The notes under the pieces are model-generated. The model was not told the origin of the DNA and searched no databases. It saw only the letters and a program-made list of their open reading frames with translations. Shown here piece after piece: positions 41,741 through 56,300 of a stretch of DNA of 64,000 bases. The position numbers and the translations under genes were made by a program. Source of the stretch: Cladorhizidae sp. MBARI D1340-BT2. Taxonomy: Eukaryota; Porifera; Demospongiae; Poecilosclerida; Cladorhizidae. Location: positions 22,911,990 through 22,975,989 of the forward strand of contig JAQNBH010000014.1 of NCBI GenBank assembly GCA_028752905.1, written 5' to 3'. Each line of letters begins with the position of its first letter. The first letter of the stretch is position 1.

Positions 41741-44700
41741 GTAAATACCTAGTGAGTCTATGTATGCATATATACACACATGCATCATAAGTAAATACCT
41801 AGTGAGCCTATGTATGCATATATACACACATGCATCATAAGTAAATGCCTAGTGAGCCTATGTATGCATATATACACACATGCATCATAAGTAAATGCCT
41901 AGTGAGTCTATGTATGCATATATGCACACATGCATCATAAGTAAATACCTAGTGAGCCTATGTATGCATATATACACACATGCATCATAAGTAAATACCT
42001 AGTGAGCCTATGTATGCATATATACACACATGCATCACAAGTAAATGCCTAGTGAGCCTATGTATGCATATATACACACATGCATCACAAGTAAATGCCT
42101 AGTGAGCCTATGTATGCATATATACACACATGCATCACAAGTAAATGCCTAGTGAGCCTATGTATGCACATATACACACATGCATCATAAGTAAATGCCT
42201 AGTGAGTCTATGTATACATATATACATACATGCATCATAAGTAAATGCCTAGTGAGTCTATGTATGCATATATACACACATGCATCATATGTAAATACCT
42301 AGTGAGCCTATGTATGCATATATACACACATGCATCATAAGTAAATACCTAGTGAGCCTATGTATGCATATATACACACATGCATCATAAGTAAATGCCT
42401 AGTGAGTCTATGTATGCATATATGCACACATGCATCATAAGTAAATGCCTAGTGAGCCTATGTATGCATATATGCACACATGCATCATAAGTAAATACCT
42501 AGTGAGTCTATGTATGCATATATACACACATGCATCATAAGTAAATGCCTAGTGAGCCTATGTATGCATATATACACACATGCATCATAAGTAAATGCCT
42601 AGTGAGCCTATGTATGCATATATACACACATGCATCATAAGTAAATGCCTAGTGAGCCTATGTATGGATATATACACACATGCATCATAAGTAAATGCCT
42701 AGTGAGCCTATGTATGCATATATACACACATGCATCATAAGTAAATGCCTAGTGAGCCTATGTATGCATACATACACACATGCATCATAAGTAAATGCCT
42801 AGTGAGTCTATGTATGCATATATGCACACATGCATCATAAGTAAATACCTAGTGAGCCTATGTATGCATATATACACACATGCATCATAAGTAAATACCT
42901 AGTGAGTCTATGTATGCATATATACACACATGCATCATAAGTAAATGCCTAGTGAGTCTATGTATACATATATACACACATGCATCATAAGTAAATGCCT
43001 AGTGAGCGTATGTATGCATATATACACACATGCATCATAAGTAAATACCTAGTGAGTCTATGTATGCATATATACATACATGCATCATAAGTAAATGCCT
43101 AGTGAGTCTATGTATGCATATATACACACATGCATCATAAGTAAATACCTAGTGAGCCTATGTATGCATATATACACACATGCATCATAAGTAAATGCCT
43201 AGTGAGCCTATGTATGCATATATACACACATGCATCATAAGTAAATGCCTAGTGAGCCTATGTATGCATATATGCACACATGCATCATAAGTAAATGCCT
43301 AGTGAGTCTATGTATGCATATATGCACACATGCATCATAAGTAAATGCCTAGTGAGTCTATGTATGCATATATGCACACATGCATCATAAGTAAATACCT
43401 AGTGAGTCTATGTATGTATATATACACACATGCATCATAAGTAAATACCTAGTGAGCCTATGTATGCATATATACACACATGCATCATAAGTAAATGCCT
43501 AGTGAGTCTATGTATGCATATATACACACATGCATCATAAGTAAATGCCTAGTGAGTCTATGTATGCATATATACACACATGCATCATAAGTAAATGCCT
43601 AGTGAGCCTATGTATGCATATATACACACATGCATCATAAGTAAATACCTAGTGAGTCTATGTATGCATATATGCACACATGCATCATAAGTAAATACCT
43701 AGTGAGTCTATGTATGCATATATACACACATGCATCATAAGTAAATGCCTAGTGAGTCTATGTATGCATATATACACACATGCATCATAAGTAAATGCCT
43801 AGTGAGCCTATGTATGCATATATACACACATGCATCATAAGTAAATACCTAGTGAGCCTATGTATGCATATATACACACATGCATCATAAGTAAATGCCT
43901 AGTGAGTCTATGTATGCATATATACACACATGCATCATAAGTAAATGCCTAGTGAGCCTATGTATGCATATATACACACATGCATCATAAGTAAATACCT
44001 AGTGAGCCTATGTATGCATATATACACACATGAATCATAAGTAAATGCCTAGTGAGTCTATGTATGCATATATACACACATGCATCATAAGTAAATACCT
44101 AGTGAGCCTATGTATGCATATATACACACATGCATCATAAGTAAATGCCTAGTGAGTCTATGTATGTATATATACACACATGCATCATAAGTAAATGCCT
44201 AGTGAGCCTATGTATGCATATATACACACATGCATCATAAGTAAATACCTAGTGAGCCTATGTATACATATATGCACACATGCATCATAAGTAAATGCCT
44301 AGTGAGCCTATGTATGCATATATACACACATGCATCATAAGTAAATACCTAGTGAGCCTATGTATGCATATATACACACATGCATCATAAGTAAATACCT
44401 AGTGAGCCTATGTATGCATATATACACACATGCATCACAAGTAAATGCCTAGTGAGCCTATGTATGCATATATACACACATGCATCACAAGTAAATGCCT
44501 AGTGAGCCTATGTATGCATATATACACACATGCATCATAAGTAAATGCCTAGTGAGTCTATGTATACATATATACATACATGCATCATAAGTAAATGCCT
44601 AGTGAGTCTATGTATGCATATATACACACATGCATCATAAGTAAATACCTAGTGAGTCTATGTATGCATATATACACACATGCATCATAAGTAAATGCCT

Positions 44701-45740
44701 AGTGAGTCTATGTATGCATATATGCACACATGCATCATAAGTAAATACCTAGTGAGCCTATGTATGCATATATACACACATGCATCATAAGTAAATACCT
44801 AGTGAGCCTATGTATGCATATATACACACATGCATCACAAGTAAATGCCTAGTGAGCCTATGTATGCATATATACACACATGCATCACAAGTAAATGCCT
44901 AGTGAGCCTATGTATGCATATATACACACATGCATCATAAGTAAATGCCTAGTGAGTCTATGTATACATATATACATACATGCATCATAAGTAAATGCCT
45001 AGTGAGTCTATGTATGCATATATACACACATGCATCATATGTAAATACCTAGTGAGCCTATGTATGCATATATACACACATGCATCATAAGTAAATACCT
45101 AGTGAGCCTATGTATGCATATATGCACACATGCATCATAAGTAAATGCCTAGTGAGTCTATGTATGCATATATGCACACATGCATCATAAGTAAATGCCT
45201 AGTGAGCCTATGTATGCATATATGCACACATGCATCATAAGTAAATACCTAGTGAGTCTATGTATGCATATATACACACATGCATCATAAGTAAATGCCT
45301 AGTGAGCCTATGTATGCATATATACACACATGCATCATAAGTAAATGCCTAGTGAGCCTATGTATGCATATATACACACATGCATCATAAGTAAATGCCT
45401 AGTGAGCCTATGTATGGATATATACACACATGCATCATAAGTAAATGCCTAGTGAGCCTATGTATGCATATATACACACATGCATCATAAGTAAATGCCT
45501 AGTGAGCCTATGTATGCATACATACACACATGCATCATAAGTAAATGCCTAGTGAGTCTATGTATGCATATATGCACACATGCATCATAAGTAAATACCT
45601 AGTGAGCCTATGTATGCATATATACACACATGCATCATAAGTAAATACCTAGTGAGTCTATGTATGCATATATACACACATGCATCATAAGTAAATGCCT
45701 AGTGAGTCTATGTATACATATATACACACATGCATCATAA
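40391..45740 (+). repeat. About 2.75-2.95-kb higher-order repeat, two tandem copies
   Basis: The copies are about 40,391-43,340 and 43,341-45,740. TGTATGTATA is at 40,461 and 43,411, and TGAATCATAA at 41,081 and 44,031 (both 2,950 bp). TGTATACATATATGCAC is at 41,361 and 44,261 (2,900 bp). TGCATCACAA is at 42,031 and 44,831 (2,800 bp). TGCATCATAT is at 42,281 and 45,031, TGTATGGATA at 42,661 and 45,411, and GCATACATACAC near 42,765 and 45,515 (2,750 bp). The second copy has lost single monomers stepwise. Each copy includes one 1,400-bp unit plus about 1.3-1.5 kb of further monomers, so the structure is nested. Confidence 0.9.
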
Positions 45741-46380
45741 GTAAATGCCTAGTGAGCCTATGTATGCATATATACACACATGCATCATAAGTAAATGCCT
45801 AGTGAGTCTATGTATGCATATATGCACACATGCATCATAAGTAAATGCCTAGTGAGCCTATGTATGCATATATACACACATGCATCATAAGTAAATACCT
45901 AGTGAGCCTATGTATGCATATATACACACATGCATCATAAGTAAATACCTAGTGAGCCTATGTATGCATATATACACACATGCATCATAAGTAAATACCT
46001 AGTGAGCCTATGTATGCATATATACACACATGCATCATAAGTAAATACCTAGTGAGTCTATGTATGCATATATACACACATGCATCATAAGTAAATACCT
46101 AGTGAGTCTATGTATGCATATATACACACATGAATCATAAGTAAATGCCTAGTGAGTCTATGTATGCATATATACACACATGCATCATAAGTAAATACCT
46201 AGTGAGCCTATGTATGCATATATACACACATGCATCATAAGTAAATACCTAGTGAGCCTATGTATGCATATATGCACACATGCATCATAAGTAAATGCCT
46301 AGTGAGTCTATGTATGCATATATACACACATGCATCATAAGTAAATGCCTAGTGAGCCTATGTATGCATATATACACACA

Positions 46381-46870
46381 TGAATCATAAGTAAATACCT
46401 AGTGAGCCTATGTATGCATATATACACACATGCATCATAAGTAAATGCTTAGTGAGCCTATGTATGAATATATACACACATGCATCATAAGTAAATGCCT
46501 AGTGAGCCTATGTATGCATATATACACACATGCATCATAAGTAAATACCTAGTGAGTCTATGTATGCATATATGCACACATGCATCATAAGTAAATGCCT
46601 AGTGAGCCTATGTATGCATATATACACACATGCATCATAAGTAAATACCTAGTGAGCCTATGTATGCATATATACACACATGAATCATAAGTAAATACCT
46701 AGTGAGCCTATGTATGCATATATACACACATGCATCATAAGTAAATGCTTAGTGAGCCTATGTATGAATATATACACACATGCATCATAAGTAAATGCCT
46801 AGTGAGCCTATGTATGCATATATACACACATGCATCATAAGTAAATACCTAGTGAGTCTATGTATGCATA
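46381..46870 (+). repeat. 300-bp higher-order repeat (6 monomers), tandem
   Basis: The ordered variants TGAATCATAA, then TAAATGCTTAG followed by TGTATGAATA, occur at 46,381 and 46,441 and again at 46,681 and 46,741, exactly 300 bp apart. The same pair of variants also appears near 50,570-50,650, 54,415-54,500 and 59,497-59,580, so this short cassette has been spread through the right-hand part of the array. Confidence 0.85.
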
Positions 46871-47429
46871 TATACACACATGCATCATAAGTAAATACCT
46901 AGTGAGCCTATGTATGCATATATACACACATGAATCATAAGTAAATACCTAGTGAGCCTATATATGCATATATACACACATGCATCATAATGCCTAGTGA
47001 GTCTATGTATGCATATATACACACATGCATCATAAGTAAATACCTAGTGATCATATGTATGCATATATACACACATGCATCATAAGTAAATACCTAGTGA
47101 GTCTATGTATGTATATATACACACATGCATCATAAGTAAATGCCTAGTGAGTCTATGTATGCATATATACACACATGCATCATAAGTAAATACCTAGTGA
47201 GCCTATGTATGCATATATACACACATGCATCATAAGTAAATGCCTAGTGAGCCTATGTATGCATATATACACACATGCATCATAAGTAAATACCTAGTGA
47301 GCCTATGTATGCATGTATACACACATGCATCATAAGTAAATACCTAGTGAGCCTATGTATGCATATATACACACATGCATCATAAGTAAATACCTAGTGA
47401 GCCTATGTATGCATATATACACACATGCA

Positions 47430-50400
47430 TCATAAGTAAATGCCTAGTGAGTCTATGTATGCATATATGCACACATGCATTATAAGTAAATACCTAGTGA
47501 GCCTATGTATGCATATATACACACATGCATCATAAGTAAATGCCTAGTGAGTCTATATATGCATATATACACACATGCATCATAAGTAAATACCTAGTGA
47601 GTCTATATATGCATATATACACACATGCATCATAAGTAAATGCCTAGTGAGCCTATGTATGCATATATACACACATGCATCATAAGTAAATGCCTAGTGA
47701 GTCTATGTATGCATATATACACACATGCATCATAAGTAAATACCTAGTGAGTCTATGTATGCATATATACACACATGCATCATAAGTAAATGCCTAGTGA
47801 GTCTATGTATGCATATATGCACACATGCATCATAAGTAAATACCTAGTGAGCCTATGTATGCATATATACACACATGCATCATAAGTAAATACCTAGTGA
47901 GTCTATGTATGCATATATACACACATGCATCATAAGTAAATGCCTAGTGAGTCTATGTATACATATATACACACATGCATCATAAGTAAATGCCTAGTGA
48001 GCCTATGTATGCATATATACACACATGCATCATAAGTAAATGCCTAGTGAGCCTATGTATGCATATATACACACATGCATCACAAGTAAATGCCTAGTGA
48101 GCCTATGTATGCATATATACACACATGCATCATAAGTAAATACCTAGTGAGTCTATGTATGCATATATACACACATGCATCATAAGTAAATACCTAGTGA
48201 GTCTATGTATGCATATATACACACATGCATCATAAGTAAATACCTAGTGAGTCTATGTATGCATATATACACACATGCATCATAAGTAAATACCTAGTGA
48301 GCGTATGTATGCATATATACACACATGCATCATAAGTAAATACCTAGTGAGCCTATGTATGCATATATACACACATGCATCATAAGTAAATGCCTAGTGA
48401 GTCTATGTATGCATATATACACACATGCATCATAAGTAAATACCTAGTGAGTCTATGTATGCATATATACACACATGCATCATAAGTAAATACCTAGTGA
48501 GCCTATGTATGCATATATACACACATGAATCATAAGTAAATACCTAGTGAGCCTATGTATGCATATATACACACATGCATTATAATGCCTAGTGAGTCTA
48601 TGTATGCATATATACACACATGCATCATAAGTAAATACCTAGTGATCATATGTATGCATATATACACACATGCATCATAAGTAAATGCCTAGTGAGTCTA
48701 TGTATGCATATATACACACATGCATCATAAGTAAATGCCTAGTGAGTCTATGTATGCATATATACACACATGCATCATAAGTAAATGCCTAGTGAGCCTA
48801 TGTATGCATATATACACACATGCATCATAAGTAAATACCTAGTGAGTCTATGTATGCATATATACACACATGCATCATAAGTAAATGCCTAGTGAGTCTA
48901 TGTATGCATATATACACACATGCATCATAAGTAAATACCTAGTGAGCCTATGTATGCATATATACACACATGCATCATAAGTAAATGCCTAGTGAGCCTA
49001 TGTATGCATATATACACACATGCATCATAAGTAAATACCTAGTGAGCCTATGTATGCATATATACACACATGCATCATAAGTAAATACCTAGTGAGCCTA
49101 TGTATGCATATATACACACATGCAGCATAAGTAAATACCTAGTGAGTCTATATATGCATATATACACACATGCATCATAAGTAAATACCTAGTGAGCCTA
49201 TGTATGCATATATACACACATGCATCATAAGTAAATGCCTAGTGAGTCTATGTATGCATATATACACACATGCATCATAAGTAAATGCCTAGTGAGCCTA
49301 TGTATGCATATATACACACATGCATCATAAGTAAATGCCTAGTGAGCCTATGTATGCATATATACACACATGCATCATAAGTAAATGCCTAGTGAGCCTA
49401 TGTATGCATATATACACACATGCATCATAAGTAAATACCTAGTGAGTCTATATATGCATATATACACACATGCATCATAAGTAAATGCCTAGTGAGTCTA
49501 TGTATGCATATATACACACATGCATCATAAGTAAATACCTAGTGAGCCTATGTATGCATATATACACACATGCATCATAAGTAAATACCTAGTGAGTCTA
49601 TATATGCATATATACACACATGCATCATAAGTAAATACCTAGTGAGTCTATATATGCATATATACACACATGCATCATAAGTAAATACCTAGTGAGCCTA
49701 TGTATGCATATATACACACATGCATCATAAGTAAATACCTAGTGAGCCTATGTATGCATATATACACACATGCATCATAAGTAAATGCCTAGTGAGCCTA
49801 TGTATGCATATATACACACATGCATCATAAGTAAATGCCTAGTGAGTCTATGTATGCATATATGCACACATGCATCATAAGTAAATACCTAGTGAGCCTA
49901 TGTATGCATATATACACACATGCATCATAAGTAAATACCTAGTGAGTCTATGTATGCATATATACACACATGCATCATAAGTAAATGCCTAGTGAGTCTA
50001 TGTATACATATATACACACATGCATCATAAGTAAATGCCTAGTGAGCCTATGTATGCATATATACACACATGCATCATAAGTAAATGCCTAGTGAGTCTA
50101 TGTATGCATATATGCACACATGCATCATAAGTAAATACCTAGTGAGCCTATGTATGCATATATACACACATGCATCATAAGTAAATACCTAGTGAGTCTA
50201 TGTATGCATATATACACACATGCATCATAAGTAAATACCTAGTGAGCCTATGTATGCATATATACACACATGCATCATAAGTAAATACCTAGTGAGTCTA
50301 TGTATGCATATATACACACATGAATCATAAGTAAATGCCTAGTGAGTCTATGTATGCATATATACACACATGCATCATAAGTAAATACCTAGTGAGCCTA

Positions 50401-52930
50401 TGTATGCATATATACACACATGCATCATAAGTAAATACCTAGTGAGCCTATGTATGCATATATGCACACATGCATCATAAGTAAATGCCTAGTGAGTCTA
50501 TGTATGCATATATACACACATGCATCATAAGTAAATACCTAGTGAGCCTATGTATGCATATATACACACATGAATCATAAGTAAATACCTAGTGAGCCTA
50601 TGTATGCATATATACACACATGCATCATAAGTAAATGCTTAGTGAGCCTATGTAAGAATATATACACACATGCATCATAAGTAAATGCCTAGTGAGCCTA
50701 TGTATGCATATATACACACATGCATCATAAGTAAATACCTAGTGAGTCTATGTATGCATATATACACACATGCATCATAAGTAAATACCTAGTGAGCCTA
50801 TGTATGCATATATACACACATGAATCATAAGTAAATGCCTAGTGAGTCTATGTATGCATATATACACACATGCATCATAAGTAAATGCCTAGTGAGCCTA
50901 TGTATGCATATATACACACATGCATCATAAGTAAATGCCTAGTGAGTCTATGTATGCATATATACACACATGCATCATAAGTAAATACCTAGTGAGCCTA
51001 TGTATGCATATATACACACATGCATCATAAGTAAATGCCTAGTGAGCCTATGTATGCATATATACACACATGCATCATAAGTAAATGCCTAGTGAGTCTA
51101 TGTATGCATATATACACACATGCATCATAAGTAAATGCCTAGTGAGCCTATGTATGCATATATACACACATGCATCATAAGTAAATGCCTAGTGAGTCTA
51201 TGTATGCATATATACACACATGCATCATAAGTAAATGCCTAGTGAGTCTAGTATGCATATATACACACATGCATCATAAGTAAATGCCTAGTGAGCCTAT
51301 GTATGCATATATACACACATGCATCATAAGTAAATGCCTAGTGAGCCTATGTATGCATATATAAACACATGCATCATAAGTAAATGCCTAGTGAGCCTAT
51401 GTATGCATATATACACACATGCATCATAAGTAAATACCTAGTGAGCCTATGTATGCATATATACACACATGCATCATAAGTAAATACCTAGTGAGTCTAT
51501 GTATGCATATATACACACATGCATCATAAGTAAATACCTAGTGAGCCTATGTATGCATATATACACACATGCATCATAAGTAAATGCCTAGTGAGTCTAT
51601 GTATGCATATATGCACACATGCATTATAAGTAAATACCTAGTGAGCCTATGTATGCATATATACACACATGCATCATAAGTAAATGCCTAGTGAGTCTAT
51701 ATATGCATATATACACACATGCATCATAAGTAAATACCTAGTGAGTCTATATATGCATATATACACACATGCATCATAAGTAAATGCCTAGTGAGTCTAT
51801 GTATGCATATATACACACATGCATCATAAGTAAATGCCTAGTGAGTCTATGTATGCATATATGCACACATGCATCATAAGTAAATACCTAGTGAGCCTAT
51901 GTATGCATATATACACACATGCATCATAAGTAAATACCTAGTGAGTCTATGTATGCATATATACACACATGCATCATAAGTAAATGCCTAGTGAGCCTAT
52001 GTATGCATATATACACACATGCATCACAAGTAAATACCTAGTGAGTCTATGTATGCATATATACACACATGCATCATAAGTAAATGCCTAGTGAGTCTAT
52101 GTATGCATATATACACACATGCATCATAAGTAAATGCCTAGTGAGCCTATGTATGCATATATACACACATGCATCATAAGTAAATGCCTAGTGAGCCTAT
52201 GTATGCATATATACACACATGCATCACAAGTAAATACCTAGTGAGTCTATGTATGCATATATACACACATGCATCATAAGTAAATACCTAGTGAGTCTAT
52301 GTATGCATATATACACACATGCATCATAAGTAAATACCTAGTGAGTCTATGTATGCATATATACACACATGCATCATAAGTAAATACCTAGTGAGCCTAT
52401 GTATGCATATATACACACATGCATCATAAGTAAATACCTAGTGAGCCTATGTATGCATATATACACACATGCATCATAAGTAAATGCCTAGTGAGTCTAT
52501 GTATGCATATATACACACATGCATCATAAGTAAATACCTAGTGAGTCTATGTATGCATATATACACACATGCATCATAAGTAAATACCTAGTGAGCCTAT
52601 GTATGCATATATACACACATGAATCATAAGTAAATACCTAGTGAGCCTATGTATGCATATATACACACATGCATTATAATGCCTAGTGAGTCTATGTATG
52701 CATATATACACACATGCATCATAAGTAAATACCTAGTGATCATATGTATGCATATATACACACATGCATCATAAGTAAATGCCTAGTGAGTCTATGTATG
52801 CATATATACACACATGCATCATAAGTAAATGCCTAGTGAGTCTATGTATGCATATATACACACATGCATCATAAGTAAATGCCTAGTGAGCCTATGTATG
52901 CATATATACACACATGCATCATAAGTAAAT
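47430..52930 (+). repeat. About 1.4-kb segment repeated 4.1 kb apart, with relatives further right
   Basis: A segment starting with a GCATTATAAG monomer (47,478 and 51,622), followed by two TATATATGCAT monomers and ending with the short GCATTATAATGCC monomer (48,578 and 52,672) and a TGATCATATG monomer, occurs twice with spacing of 4,144 bp falling to 4,094 bp (one monomer lost). The first part recurs again from 55,612 and from 60,494. Intermediate sequence (about 48.9-51.5 kb) is ordinary satellite with its own private monomers. Confidence 0.8.
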
Positions 52931-53369
52931 ACCTAGTGAGCCTATGTATGCATATATACACACATGCATCATAAGTAAATGCCTAGTGAGTCTATGTATG
53001 CATATATACACACATGCATCATAAGTAAATGCCTAGTGAGCCTATGTATGCATATATACACACATGCATCATAAGTAAATGCCTAGTGAGCCTATGTATG
53101 CATATATACACACATGCATCATAAGTAAATGCCTAGTGAGTCTATGTATGCATATATACACACATGCATCATAAGTAAATGCCTAGTGAGTCTATGTATG
53201 CATATATGCACACATGCATCATAAGTAAATACCTAGTGAGTCTATGTATGCATATATACACACATGCATCATAAGTAAATGCCTAGTGAGTCTATGTATG
53301 CATATATACACACATGCATCATAAGTAAATACCTAGTGATCATATGTATGCATATATACACACATGCAT

Positions 53370-56300
53370 CATAAGTAAATACCTAGTGAGTCTATGTATG
53401 CATATATACACACATGCATCATAAGTAAATACCTAGTGAGTCTATGTATGCATATATACACACATGAATCATAAGTAAATACCTAGTGAGCCTATGTATG
53501 CATATATACACACATGCATCATAAGTAAATACCTAGTGAGTCTATGTATGCATATATACACACATGCATCATAAGTAAATACCTAGTGAGCCTATGTATG
53601 CATATATACACACATGCATCATAAGTAAATGCCTAGTGAGTCTATGTATGCATATATACACACATGCATCATAAGTAAATGCCTAGTGAGCGTATGTATG
53701 CATATATACACACATGCATCATAAGTAAATACCTAGTGAGTCTATGTATGCATATATACATACATGAATCATAAGTAAATGCCTAGTGAGTCTATGTATG
53801 CATATATACACACATGTATCATAAGTAAATGCCTAGTGAGCCTATGTATGCATATATACACACATGCATCATAAGTAAATGCCTAGTGAGTCTATGTATG
53901 CATATATACACACATGCATCATAAGTAAATGCCTAGTGAGCCTATGTATGCATATATACACACATGCATCATAAGTAAATACCTAGTGAGTCTATGTATG
54001 CATATATACACACATGCATCATAAGTAAATGCCTAGTGAGTCTATGTATGCATATATACACACATGCATCATAAGTAAATACCTAGTGAGCCTATGTATG
54101 CATATATACACACATGCATCATAAGTAAATGCCTAGTGAGTCTATGTATGTATATATACACACATGCATCATAAGTAAATGCCTAGTGAGTCTATGTATG
54201 CATATATACACACATGCATCATAAGTAAATACCTAGTGAGCCTATGTATGCATATATACACACATGCATCATAAGTAAATACCTAGTGAGCCTATGTATG
54301 CATATATGCACACATGCATCATAAGTAAATGCCTAGTGAGTCTATGTATGCATATATACACACATGCATCATAAGTAAATACCTAGTGAGCCTATGTATG
54401 CATATATACACACATGAATCATAAGTAAATACCTAGTGAGCCTATGTATGCATATATACACACATGCATCATAAGTAAATGCTTAGTGAGCCTATGTATG
54501 AATATATACACACATGCATCATAAGTAAATGCCTAGTGAGCCTATGTATGCATATATACACACATGCATCATAAGTAAATACCTAGTGAGTCTATGTATG
54601 CATATATACACACATGCATCATAAGTAAATACCTAGTGAGCCTATGTATGCATATATACACACATGAATCATAAGTAAATACCTAGTGAGCCTATATATG
54701 CATATATACACACATGCATCATAATGCCTAGTGAGTCTATGTATGCATATATACACACATGCATCATAAGTAAATACCTAGTGATCATATGTATGCATAT
54801 ATACACACATGCATCATAAGTAAATGCCTAGTGAGTCTATGTATGCATATATACACACATGCATCATAAGTAAATGCCTAGTGAGCCTATGTATGCATAT
54901 ATACACGCATGCATCATAAGTAAATGCCTAGTGAGTCTATATATGCATATATGCACACATGCATCATAAGTAAATACCTAGTGAGCCTATGTATGCATAT
55001 ATACACACATGCATCATAAGTAAATGCCTAGTGAGCCTATGTATGCATATATACACACATGCATCATAAGTAAATGCCTAGTGAGCCTATGTATGCATAT
55101 ATACACACATGCATCATAAGTAAATGCCTAGTGAGTCCATGTATGCATATATACACACATGCATCATAAGTAAATGCCTAGTGAGTCTATGTATGAATAT
55201 ATACACACATGCATCATAAGTAAATGCCTAGTGAGCCTATGTATGCATATATACACACATGCATCATAAGTAAATGCCTAGTGAGCCTATGTATGCATAT
55301 ATACACACATGCATCATAAGTAAATGCCTAGTGAGCCTATGTATGCATATATACACACATGCATCATAAGTAAATGCCTAGTGAGCCTATGTATGCATAT
55401 ATACACACATGCATCATAAGTAAATACCTAGTGAGCCTATGTATGCATATATACACACATGCATCATAAGTAAATACCTAGTGAGTCTATGTATGCATAT
55501 ATACACACATGCATCATAAGTAAATACCTAGTGAGCCTATGTATGCATATATACACACATGCATCATAAGTAAATGCCTAGTGAGTCTATGTATGCATAT
55601 ATGCACACATGCATTATAAGTAAATACCTAGTGAGCCTATGTATGCATATATACACACATGCATCATAAGTAAATGCCTAGTGAGTCTATATATGCATAT
55701 ATACACACATGCATCATAAGTAAATACCTAGTGAGTCTATATATGCATATATACACACATGCATCATAAGTAAATGCCTAGTGAGTCTATGTATGCATAT
55801 ATACACACATGCATCATAAGTAAATGCCTAGTGAGTCTATGTATGCATATATGCACACATGCATCATAAGTAAATACCTAGTGAGCCTATGTATGCATAT
55901 ATACACACATGCATCATAAGTAAATACCTAGTGAGTCTATGTATGCATATATACACACATGCATCATAAGTAAATGCCTAGTGAGTCTATGTATACATAT
56001 ATACACACATGCATCATAAGTAAATGCCTAGTGAGCCTATGTATGCATATATACACACATGCATCATAAGTAAATGCCTAGTGAGCCTATGTATGCATAT
56101 ATACACACATGCATCACAAGTAAATGCCTAGTGAGCCTATGTATGCATATATACACACATGCATCATAAGTAAATACCTAGTGAGTCTATGTATGCATAT
56201 ATACACACATGCATCATAAGTAAATACCTAGTGAGCCTATGTATGCATATATACACACATGCATCATAAGTAAATACCTAGTGAGCCTATGTATGCATAT

